Position numbers and translations under genes: made by a program. Shown in pieces: positions 22,566-29,624 of a DNA stretch of 29,968 nt. Position 1 is the stretch's first letter. Every line of letters begins with the position of its first letter. The stretch covers positions 1 to 29,968 of the forward strand of contig CALBND010000131.1 of assembly GCA_937896305.1 (NCBI GenBank), in the 5' to 3' direction. This stretch comes from an uncultured Actinomycetes bacterium. Lineage in GTDB: Bacteria > Actinomycetota > Actinomycetes > S36-B12 > UBA5976. The notes below the pieces were generated by a model. It had not been told where the DNA came from. It saw only the letters and a list, made by a program, of their open reading frames with translations, and did no database searches.

Positions 22566-24281
22566 ATGAAAAGTAATAATCAAAAACAATCCCCCATGAA
22601 TTTTGAACGCTATTCAAGTTTTACCCCTATTGAATTAACTGATCGCACCTGGCCTAGTAAAAAAATCACCAAGGCACCGCGTTGGTGTGCTGTCGATCTT
22701 CGTGATGGTAATCAAGCCTTAATCGATCCGATGACACCTGCCCGTAAGAAAAAAATGTTTGAATTACTCGTAAAAATGGGCTATAAAGAAATAGAAGTTG
22801 GTTTTCCAGCCGCTAGCCAAACAGACTTTGATTTCGTTCGCCAACTTGTAGAAGAAGACTTGATTCCAGATGATGTCGTAATACAGGTATTAACTCAAGC
22901 TAGAGAACATTTAATTGAGAGAACTTATGAATCACTTGTTGGGGCAAAACAAGCAATTATTCATGTTTATAACTCAACTTCAACTTTACAGAGAAAAGTT
23001 GTTTTTGATTTAGATAAAAATGGCATCAAAGATATTGCGGTTCACGGGGCACAACTTGTGGCTAAATATGCCGAACAAATGAAAAATACCGAAGTGTTTT
23101 TTGAATACTCCCCAGAGTCTTTCACCGGAACCGAACTTGATTTTGCTGCAGAAGTTTGTAATGCAGTAAACGATGTATGGCAGCCAACAAAAGATCGACC
23201 AAGTGTTATCAACTTACCGGCCACAGTTGAAATGGCTAGTCCAAATATTTATGCTGATTCAATTGAATGGATGAATAGAAATCTAAATTATCGAGATGCA
23301 GTCATTCTTTCTCTGCACCCACATAATGATCGAGGCACAGCTGTGGCAGCAGCAGAACTAGGTTACTTAGCTGGTGCAGATCGAATTGAAGGTTGCTTAT
23401 TTGGAAATGGCGAGCGAACAGGAAATGTTTGCTTGGTTACTTTAGGAATGAATCTATTTAGTCAAGGAATTGATCCCCAAATTGATTTCAGCAACATTGA
23501 TGAAATCAAAAGAACCGTTGAATATTGCAATCAACTTCCTGTTGCAGAAAGACATCCTTACGGTGGAGATTTAGTTTTCACCGCGTTTTCAGGATCTCAT
23601 CAAGATGCTATTAATAAAGGCTTGAAAGCTTTACAAAAAGATGCGGATAGCGCTGGTAAATCGATTGATGAATTCACTTGGAATGTTCCCTATCTACCAA
23701 TTGATCCAAAAGATGTTGGCAGAACCTATGAAGCAGTAATTCGTGTCAATTCACAATCAGGCAAAGGTGGGGTTGCCTACATTATGAAGACTGAACACCA
23801 ACTTGATTTACCAAGAAAGTTACAAATTGAATTTAGCCAGGTTGTGCAAAAAGTAACTGACTCAGAAGGTGGCGAAGTTAGTCCTACTCAAATGTGGGAA
23901 GTGTTTCAAGATGAATACTTACCAAATCCTGCTAAATCTTGGGGTAAATATTCTTTGGTCTCGGTTGCACAAGATTCAGCAGTTGATGGCGATACAACCT
24001 TAAGTGCAACCATTAAAGAAAATGGTAAAGAAGTTGCAATCAAAGGTGTAGGAAATGGACCAATTGCTGCATTTTGCCAAGCACTATCAAGTCATGGACT
24101 TGAGTTGAAAGTTTTGGATTATCACGAACATGCCCTAGCTTCAGGTGGCGATGCGCAAGCTGCTGCTTATTTGGAATGTTTAGTTGATGGCAAAATTTTA
24201 TGGGGTGTGGGAATTGATCCAAGTATCGTGACATCTTCTCTCAAGGCAATAATTAGTGCCTTGAACAGAAATGTTCGTTAA
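22566..24281 (+). CDS. leuA: 2-isopropylmalate synthase
   Basis: LeuA condenses acetyl-CoA and 2-ketoisovalerate in the first committed step of leucine synthesis. The 571-residue protein is the long actinobacterial form. It has APRWCAVDLRDGNQALIDPM (residues 37-56), with the catalytic and metal residues in LRDGNQ, and the metal motif SLHPHNDRGTAVAAAELG. GCLFGNGERTGNVCLVTLGMN follows. The C-terminal part, about residues 430-571, is the leucine-sensing regulatory domain. AAGAGG precedes the ATG by ten bases. It is the only BCAA gene on the plus strand. A leader peptide and hairpin lie upstream. Its stop shares bases with the stop of the convergent serA (TTAA), so no terminator lies between them. 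Confidence 0.96.
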   Translation: MKSNNQKQSPMNFERYSSFTPIELTDRTWPSKKITKAPRWCAVDLRDGNQALIDPMTPARKKKMFELLVKMGYKEIEVGFPAASQTDFDFVRQLVEEDLIPDDVVIQVLTQAREHLIERTYESLVGAKQAIIHVYNSTSTLQRKVVFDLDKNGIKDIAVHGAQLVAKYAEQMKNTEVFFEYSPESFTGTELDFAAEVCNAVNDVWQPTKDRPSVINLPATVEMASPNIYADSIEWMNRNLNYRDAVILSLHPHNDRGTAVAAAELGYLAGADRIEGCLFGNGERTGNVCLVTLGMNLFSQGIDPQIDFSNIDEIKRTVEYCNQLPVAERHPYGGDLVFTAFSGSHQDAINKGLKALQKDADSAGKSIDEFTWNVPYLPIDPKDVGRTYEAVIRVNSQSGKGGVAYIMKTEHQLDLPRKLQIEFSQVVQKVTDSEGGEVSPTQMWEVFQDEYLPNPAKSWGKYSLVSVAQDSAVDGDTTLSATIKENGKEVAIKGVGNGPIAAFCQALSSHGLELKVLDYHEHALASGGDAQAAAYLECLVDGKILWGVGIDPSIVTSSLKAIISALNRNVR

Positions 24282-25864
24282 TTTAAATTAACTGCCCTAG
24301 CAAACGAAGCTTGCATTGCACTTGAAATTTCATTTAATACATCCATTGGAATTTGTGAGTCAACAGTTAAAGCAATTAAGGCATTACCACCTTTAGTGTC
24401 TCTAGAAAGTTGCAAGTTAGCAATATTTATATTTGCTTTACCTAAAATTCCACCAACTATACCCATCATGCCTGGTCGATCACCATATTTAATAAATGCC
24501 ATATTTTCACTTATTGCCACATCAAGATCATATTTATCAATACCAACTAATTTAATTAATGATTGCTGACCAACTACTGTTCCTGAAGCTGATGCAACTT
24601 CACCATTAGTTGTTGTAACCTCAACTGTGATTTTTACTTTGTGATCAAGGCTTTCAGGTGTGCCATGAAGTGAAGTTTCGATGCCTCTGTCTTTAGCAAG
24701 ATTTGGGGCATTTACATATGAAACTGGTTCGCTAATTAATTGAGTAAGTAAACCTTTTAATGCAGAGGTTTCTAGAATTTTTAGATCATTATCAACAACT
24801 TCACCTTGAACTTCAACATGAACTCTAATAATTGATTCATGCACTAATCCAGCAGCAATTCGACCTAAATCTTCTACCAAAGGTAGAAGTGGTCTCACTG
24901 ATTTTGCAATTGCTCCACCACTGACATTTACAGCATCTGGAACTAATTCCCCACTCAAGGCAAGACGCACAGATTTTGCTACAGCAATTCCTGCTTTTTC
25001 TTGGGCTTCATCAGTTGAGGCACCTAAATGTGGAGTTGCCACAACTTGATCGAGTGCAAATAGTGGTGAATCTGTGCAAGGTTCACTTGAGTAAACATCT
25101 AGTCCTGCACCAGCAACTCTTCCCTCTTTAAGAGCGTTAAAAAGTGCTGTTTCATCAACAATGCCACCACGTGCAGCATTAATAATTCTCACACTTGGTT
25201 TAACTTTTTTTAAGGCTTCTTCACCAATTAATCCAGCTGTTTCAGCAGTTTTTGGTAAATGCACAGTAATAAAATCACTTTGTTCCAACAAATCATCTAA
25301 AGAAACCATTTTTACGTTATAACTAGCAGCTTTAGCAGGTTGCACATAAGGATCATAAGCAATTAAATTAACTCCAAAACCACTTAATCTTTGAGCAACT
25401 AAAACTCCAATACGACCCAATCCCACAATGCCAATTGTTTTTTCTGATAGTTCAATTCCGGTATATTTACTTCTTTTCCACTCACCATTTTTTAGAGCAA
25501 AGTTTGCTGGCACAATATTTCTAGCAGTAGCCAATAGCAATGAAACTGCTAATTCAGCAGCAGAAGTTATGTTGCTAGTTGGAGCATTAACAACCATTAC
25601 TCCGGCATAAGTGGCAGCTGCCACATCAACGTTATCTAGACCAACGCCAGCTCTTGCTACTACTTTTAAACTCTTAGCATTCTTAAAAACTTCTTCATCA
25701 ACTTTTGTGGCAGAACGCACCAAAAGTGCATCTGCATCTGCAATAGCTTTTAATAATTCTTCTCTATTAGTTCCATCGCAATTTCTTATTTCAAATTCAG
25801 AACCCAGTGCATGAACTGTGGCAGGTGAAAGCTCTTCTGCAATTAATACCACAGGCTTTGTCAT
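24278..25864 (-). CDS. serA: D-3-phosphoglycerate dehydrogenase
   Basis: SerA oxidises 3-phosphoglycerate to 3-phosphohydroxypyruvate, the first step of serine synthesis. At 528 residues it is the long type I form, with a catalytic and NAD domain, an intervening (ASB) domain and a C-terminal ACT domain. NAD binds at VGLGRIG, about residues 147-153. The catalytic set is Arg232 (ARGGIVDE), Glu261 (SSEP) and His279 (PHLGAST). The ACT domain begins near residue 455 with MAFIKYGDRPGMMGIVGGIL and probably senses serine. It lies 9 bases after the tiny DUF2256 gene and downstream of ilvBNC, as in related genomes. The stop overlaps the leuA stop from the other strand. Confidence 0.95.
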   Translation of the reverse strand: MTKPVVLIAEELSPATVHALGSEFEIRNCDGTNREELLKAIADADALLVRSATKVDEEVFKNAKSLKVVARAGVGLDNVDVAAATYAGVMVVNAPTSNITSAAELAVSLLLATARNIVPANFALKNGEWKRSKYTGIELSEKTIGIVGLGRIGVLVAQRLSGFGVNLIAYDPYVQPAKAASYNVKMVSLDDLLEQSDFITVHLPKTAETAGLIGEEALKKVKPSVRIINAARGGIVDETALFNALKEGRVAGAGLDVYSSEPCTDSPLFALDQVVATPHLGASTDEAQEKAGIAVAKSVRLALSGELVPDAVNVSGGAIAKSVRPLLPLVEDLGRIAAGLVHESIIRVHVEVQGEVVDNDLKILETSALKGLLTQLISEPVSYVNAPNLAKDRGIETSLHGTPESLDHKVKITVEVTTTNGEVASASGTVVGQQSLIKLVGIDKYDLDVAISENMAFIKYGDRPGMMGIVGGILGKANINIANLQLSRDTKGGNALIALTVDSQIPMDVLNEISSAMQASFARAVNLN

Positions 25865-25873
25865 AAAATTAGT

Positions 25874-26023
25874 CTAGTGATTAGTTTTTTTTCGGCGACA
25901 TGAGTCTGAGCAGTATTTAACTTCATCCCAATTCTTAGCCCAGGCTTTTCGCCACTGCATTTTTCGCTGACAGGTAACGCAAATCTTTTCTGGCTTAGGA
26001 AGTCTTGAAATATGTTGGCCCAC
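25874..26023 (-). CDS. DUF2256 family small zinc-ribbon-like protein
   Basis: This is a 49-residue basic protein between ilvC and serA, found by translating the gap on the minus strand. It starts with GTG at 26023 and reads VGQHISRLPKPEKICVTCQR, then KMQWRKAWAKNWDEVKYCSD and SCRRKK. The paired cysteines Cys15/Cys18 and Cys38/Cys42 and the WRKAW...WDEVKYCSDSCR pattern match my memory of DUF2256; the function is unknown. An AGG lies shortly before the GTG. The GTG sits inside the outer stem of the palindrome at 26015-26050, so the start codon would be hidden in the folded ilvC read-through RNA. Its stop is 9 bases before serA. No ATG start fits. Confidence 0.82.
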   Translation of the reverse strand: MGQHISRLPKPEKICVTCQRKMQWRKAWAKNWDEVKYCSDSCRRKKTNH

Positions 26024-26050
26024 TTACCTAAGTTTAGGCAAGTGGGCCAA
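26015..26050 (-). terminator. Long hairpin after ilvC
   Basis: This is a 36-base near-perfect palindrome with an outer stem TTGGCCCACTT/AAGTGGGCCAA of 11 pairs, one A-C mismatch, and an inner CCTAA/TTAGG stem with a two-base GT tip. It starts 19 bases after the ilvC stop. No U-tract follows, so it may end or protect the ilvBNC transcript by a non-canonical or Rho-linked route. Its left side contains the GTG of the DUF2256 gene. Confidence 0.65.
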
Positions 26051-26069
26051 TTTGGCTAGTTGTGATTAC

Positions 26070-27095
26070 TTAGCGAGAGACTTTTCCTGAGTAGTCATCT
26101 TTGGAAGATGAGACCCACGCCATAAGGCCACGAAGTTTTTTACCAACTTCTTCGATTTTTAAGCCTTCGCCCTCAGTTCTAAACTTCTTGAACTCTTTTG
26201 CGCCATTTTCTTGATCATCAATAAATCTTTTAGCAAAAGAACCATCTTGGATTTCAGACAAGATTTTCTTCATTCTCTTCTTAGTCTTCTTATTGATGAT
26301 TTTTGGACCAGAAACATAGTCGCCATATTCTGCGGTGTCAGAAACCGACCAACGCATTTTTGATAATCCGCCTTCATACATAAGATCGACAATTAGTTTT
26401 AATTCATGCAAACATTCAAAATATGCAACTTCTGGTTGATAACCAGCATTTACTAATGTTTCGAATCCTGCTTGCACTAAGGCAGAAGTACCACCACACA
26501 AAACTGCTTGTTCTCCAAATAAATCAGTTTCTGTTTCTTCGGTGAAAGTTGTTTTAATTCCACCTGCTCTTAGTCCACCAATTGCTCTGGCATAAGAAAG
26601 AGCCAATGCCCAAGCAGTCCCTGTGGCGTCTTGTTCTACTGCCACAATCACTGGAACGCCTCGACCGTTTGTGTATTCGCGTCTTACTAAATGTCCTGGA
26701 CCTTTTGGTGCCACCATACAAACATCAACATTTTTTGGAGGCTTAATGTAACCAAAACGTATATTGAAACCGTGACCAAAGAACAATGCTTTACCTTCAG
26801 TTAAATTTGGTTCAATTGATTCTGTATAAATGTGTCTTTGTAAATGATCTGGTGCCAAAATCATGATTACATCTGCTTCTTGCGCAGCTTGAGCAACACT
26901 TACAACTCTTAGTCCTTCTTGTTCTGCTTTGGCTTTACTTAAAGATCCTTCTTTCAAGCCAACACGAACATCAATACCGGAATCGCGCAAATTTAAAGAA
27001 TGAGCATGACCTTGCGAACCGTAACCAATCACAGCAACTTTGCGATTTTGGAGAATAGAAATATCTGCATCTTTTTCATAAAACATTTCAGCCAT
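26070..27095 (-). CDS. ilvC: Ketol-acid reductoisomerase
   Basis: IlvC converts acetolactate and acetohydroxybutyrate to the dihydroxy acids, shared by Val, Leu and Ile synthesis. The 341-residue class I enzyme has the NADPH loop VIGYGSQGHAHSLNLRDSG (GYGSQG at residues 24-29). The cofactor-specificity loop contains RVGLKEGS. MVAPKGPGHLVRREY and the metal residues in TETDLFGEQ and ECLHELKLI are present. It is the third gene of ilvB-ilvN-ilvC, 41 bp after ilvN, without a hairpin between them. A long hairpin follows its stop. All active-site motifs are present. Confidence 0.97.
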   Translation of the reverse strand: MAEMFYEKDADISILQNRKVAVIGYGSQGHAHSLNLRDSGIDVRVGLKEGSLSKAKAEQEGLRVVSVAQAAQEADVIMILAPDHLQRHIYTESIEPNLTEGKALFFGHGFNIRFGYIKPPKNVDVCMVAPKGPGHLVRREYTNGRGVPVIVAVEQDATGTAWALALSYARAIGGLRAGGIKTTFTEETETDLFGEQAVLCGGTSALVQAGFETLVNAGYQPEVAYFECLHELKLIVDLMYEGGLSKMRWSVSDTAEYGDYVSGPKIINKKTKKRMKKILSEIQDGSFAKRFIDDQENGAKEFKKFRTEGEGLKIEEVGKKLRGLMAWVSSSKDDYSGKVSR

Positions 27096-27136
27096 CTTGA
27101 TCTACTTTCTTTTCGGTTATATTGGTTATTTAGGTT

Positions 27137-27649
27137 CTAGCTAGAGCGTAATGAACGCTCAGATACGGCTTTAGCTCCGCGTCCCACTGCCACCATGCCT
27201 GACTGAACTAGCTCTTTGATTCCAAATTCTTCTAATGAAATTAGGAGAGCTTGAATCTTTTCGTGATTTCCAGTGGCCTCAATGGTGATGGCATCTGGTG
27301 CCACATCGACTACCTTGGCTCTGAAAAGTGAAACTATTTCTAAAATCTTGGATCTAGAATTAGCATCAGCTTTAACTTTTACTAGCAACAACTCTCTTTG
27401 CACTGCTGCGGTGTTATCTAGTTCCACAATTTTAAGAACATTGATTAACTTATTTAATTGTTTGGTAACTTGCTCCAACGGGGATTGATCAACATTAACC
27501 ACAATTGTCATACGAGAAATTCCAGATGCTTCAGTTGGTCCTACTGCAAGTGATTCGATGTTGAAACCACGGCGAGCAAATAAACTTGCAATCCTGGCTA
27601 AAACACCTGGCTGATCTTCCACTAAAACACTTAAAGTGTGTCTACTCAT
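27137..27649 (-). CDS. ilvN: Acetolactate synthase small (regulatory) subunit
   Basis: IlvN activates IlvB and confers valine feedback inhibition. The 170-residue protein has an N-terminal ACT domain (SRHTLSVLVEDQPGVLARIASLF, about residues 2-75) with RRGFNIESLAVGPTE, and a C-terminal second ACT-like half from about residue 80 beginning RELLLVKVKADANSR. Its ATG overlaps the ilvB stop as ATGA, so subunit synthesis is coupled and stoichiometry is easily matched. ilvC follows. The length is that of the usual bacterial IlvN/IlvH. Confidence 0.96.
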   Translation of the reverse strand: MSRHTLSVLVEDQPGVLARIASLFARRGFNIESLAVGPTEASGISRMTIVVNVDQSPLEQVTKQLNKLINVLKIVELDNTAAVQRELLLVKVKADANSRSKILEIVSLFRAKVVDVAPDAITIEATGNHEKIQALLISLEEFGIKELVQSGMVAVGRGAKAVSERSLRSS

Positions 27650-29391
27650 TCGTCATCACTTCTCATCCATTGTGGAGCCATATCGCGAGCAAATTTTATT
27701 TCAGAGTTACTCATTCCAGCAGCAACCATTGGCCAAACCATGGCATCTTTATGTACCACAAAATCTATTACCACTGGCGCATCATTTAAGGAAAGTGCTT
27801 TCTCGATTATGGTATCTACTTCATCTTTGCTTTCGCAACGTAATCCATGTGCTCCATAAGCGTCAGCTAATTTCACGAAGTCTGGAATTCTGTTGGTGTG
27901 TAAATCAGTATTGGAATATCTGTTGTTATAAAACAATGATTGCCATTGTCTAACCATGCCTAGGGCATTGTTATTTATCAAACCAACTTTTATTGGAATA
28001 TTATTAATAGTGCAAGTTGCTAATTCTTGGTTAGTCATCTGGAAGCAACCATCACCATCGATAGCCCACACTGTTTTATCTGGTGCTCCTACTTTGGCAC
28101 CCATAGCTGCAGGAATTGCAAAACCCATTGTTCCAAGACCACCAGAATTTAGCCATGTTCCTGGTTTTTCATATTTCACAAATTGAGCAGCCCACATTTG
28201 ATGTTGACCAACACCTGCTGCATATAGCGCATCTGGTCCAGTGATGGCACCGATTCTTTCAATTACATACTGGGGTGACAAAGAACCATCAGTTGGATGA
28301 TCGTAGCCAAGTGGATATTCAGTTCTTAATCTATTTAAGTCCGCCCACCAGGCTTCATAATTTCCTATGCGACCTGCTTTATGTTCATCTTTTATAAAAG
28401 CTATTAGTTCAATTATGGTTTCTTTAGCATCACCCACAATTGGTACGTGGGCAAATCTATTTTTACCTATTTCTGCGGGATCTATGTCAACATGGATTAC
28501 ATCTGCATCTGGGGCAAATGAAGAAAGTTGACCAGTTACTCGATCATCAAAACGTGTACCAAGTGCAATTAGTAAGTCACTTTGTTGCAAAGAACCAACT
28601 GCCGCAACAGTACCGTGCATACCTGGCATACCTAAATGTTGTGGATGTGAGTCAGGGAAAGCACCTCTTGCCATCAATGTTGTAACAACTGGAATTTGAG
28701 TTAACTCTGCTAATTGAAATAGTTCTTTCGCAGCATTAGCTTTTATAACTCCGCCGCCAACATAAAGGACTGGTTTTTTGGCAGCAATAATTCTTTCAGC
28801 AGCTTCTTTAACTCTTTTGGAATTTGGTTTAGTGGTTGGGTGATAACCGGGCAATTGCATAACCGGTGGCCAATTAAAAGTTGTTTTAGCATTGAGTGCA
28901 TCTTTTGAAATATCAACCAACACTGGACCTGGTCTACCAGTTGAGGCCAGATGAAACGCTTCAGCGATTGCTCGAGGTATTTCATCAGCATTTGTTACTA
29001 AATAATTGTGTTTGGTAATTGGGAACGTAATTCCTCTAATATCTGCTTCTTGGAAAGCATCTGTTCCAATTGCATTTGATGGAACTTGTCCAGTGATTGC
29101 AACCATAGGAACAGAATCCATATGTGCATCAGCAATTGGTGTTACTAAGTTTGTGGCACCCGGTCCACTAGTTGCCATACAAACACCAACACGTCCTGTT
29201 GCAAGTGCATAACCTTCAGCAGCATGTCCTGCACCTTGTTCATGTCTAACTAATATGTGTCGAACTTTTTTTGAATCCATCATTGGGTCATATGCGGGAA
29301 GAATTGCTCCACCAGGAATTCCAAAGACCGTGTCAACGCCAGCTGATTCCAATGCTTGGATCAAACTTTGGGCACCTGTTATTTCGGCCAT
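27646..29391 (-). CDS. ilvB: Acetolactate synthase large (catalytic) subunit
   Basis: IlvB uses thiamine diphosphate, FAD and Mg to condense two pyruvates, or pyruvate and 2-oxobutanoate. From the chosen start it is 581 residues. The N-terminal domain has FGIPGGAILPAYD and RHEQGAGHAAEGYA with the catalytic glutamate, followed by TSGPGATN. The central FAD domain lies around residues 185-345. The C-terminal ThDP motif GDGCFQMTNQELAT has the GDG metal signature and ends with NN. The frame is open 17 codons further to 29442, but AAGGAAAC sits directly before the ATG at 29391 and MAEITGAQ matches the expected start. ilvN overlaps its stop. A leader ORF with terminator lies 77 bases upstream, so expression is probably controlled by attenuation. 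Confidence 0.96.
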   Translation of the reverse strand: MAEITGAQSLIQALESAGVDTVFGIPGGAILPAYDPMMDSKKVRHILVRHEQGAGHAAEGYALATGRVGVCMATSGPGATNLVTPIADAHMDSVPMVAITGQVPSNAIGTDAFQEADIRGITFPITKHNYLVTNADEIPRAIAEAFHLASTGRPGPVLVDISKDALNAKTTFNWPPVMQLPGYHPTTKPNSKRVKEAAERIIAAKKPVLYVGGGVIKANAAKELFQLAELTQIPVVTTLMARGAFPDSHPQHLGMPGMHGTVAAVGSLQQSDLLIALGTRFDDRVTGQLSSFAPDADVIHVDIDPAEIGKNRFAHVPIVGDAKETIIELIAFIKDEHKAGRIGNYEAWWADLNRLRTEYPLGYDHPTDGSLSPQYVIERIGAITGPDALYAAGVGQHQMWAAQFVKYEKPGTWLNSGGLGTMGFAIPAAMGAKVGAPDKTVWAIDGDGCFQMTNQELATCTINNIPIKVGLINNNALGMVRQWQSLFYNNRYSNTDLHTNRIPDFVKLADAYGAHGLRCESKDEVDTIIEKALSLNDAPVVIDFVVHKDAMVWPMVAAGMSNSEIKFARDMAPQWMRSDDE

Positions 29392-29467
29392 TAAGTTTCC
29401 TTCTTGGTAGGGGAAGAATTCTTTGTTACAAGTATTCTTCAATTCTTTCAGTTGCTCTTAGCCCACT

Positions 29468-29503
29468 AAAAAACCCCCCGGCCTTTTGAGGGCAAACGGA
29501 GGG
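29468..29503 (-). terminator. Rho-independent attenuator terminator of ilvB
   Basis: On the minus strand CCCTCCG pairs with CGGGGGG (one G-U pair), extended by GCC/GGC around a CTCAAAA loop with a small TTT bulge, and ends in TTTTTT. It lies between the leader ORF and the ilvB start, as in classical amino acid attenuators. Confidence 0.85.
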
Positions 29504-29505
29504 AG

Positions 29506-29537
29506 GCGCGAGGGCTAAATCTTGCTAGCCTACGCGC
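29506..29537 (-). promoter_or_regulatory. ilvB leader pause/protector-type hairpin
   Basis: GCGCG and GGCTA in the leader's last codons pair with TAGCC and CGCGC just after its stop, with a 2x2 internal loop and an eight-base apex. The position and overlap with the leader stop suggest the hairpin that a ribosome would melt or allow. It does not clearly overlap the terminator stem, so the switch mechanism is not resolved by eye. Confidence 0.6.
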
Positions 29538-29566
29538 TCGCTAATAACCACGAGTGTGTTTTTCAT
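29525..29566 (-). CDS. ilvB leader peptide MKNTLVVISERVG
   Basis: A 13-residue ORF reads M-K-N-T-L-V-V-I-S-E-R-V-G-stop, with four consecutive BCAA codons (CTC GTG GTT ATT) and another Val near the end. Its L-V-V-I...RVG pattern resembles ilvB leader peptides I recall from Streptomyces and other actinobacteria. Hairpins and an intrinsic terminator follow. No strong ribosome site precedes the ATG; the transcript may start close to it. Multivalent control by Leu, Val and Ile would suit the shared first step. Confidence 0.88.
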   Translation of the reverse strand: MKNTLVVISERVG

Positions 29567-29574
29567 TAATTCAA

Positions 29575-29603
29575 AGATTACATCAAGGCAAGGGCCGTAT
29601 TAA
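29575..29603 (-). promoter_or_regulatory. Possible ilvB promoter
   Basis: On the minus strand TTAATA (29598-29603) and TAATCT (29575-29580) are separated by 17 bases. TAATCT fits TANNNT and lies eight bases before the leader ATG, which would give a leaderless or nearly leaderless leader ORF. Both boxes are imperfect, so this is tentative. Confidence 0.35.
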
Positions 29604-29624
29604 TCAGCAGGGTAAATAGTTAAA

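Noticed and set aside
29392..29442. Upstream start of ilvB adding 17 residues
   Set aside because: The added residues lie in the leader after the attenuator and include the ribosome site AAGGAAAC that precedes the ATG at 29391.
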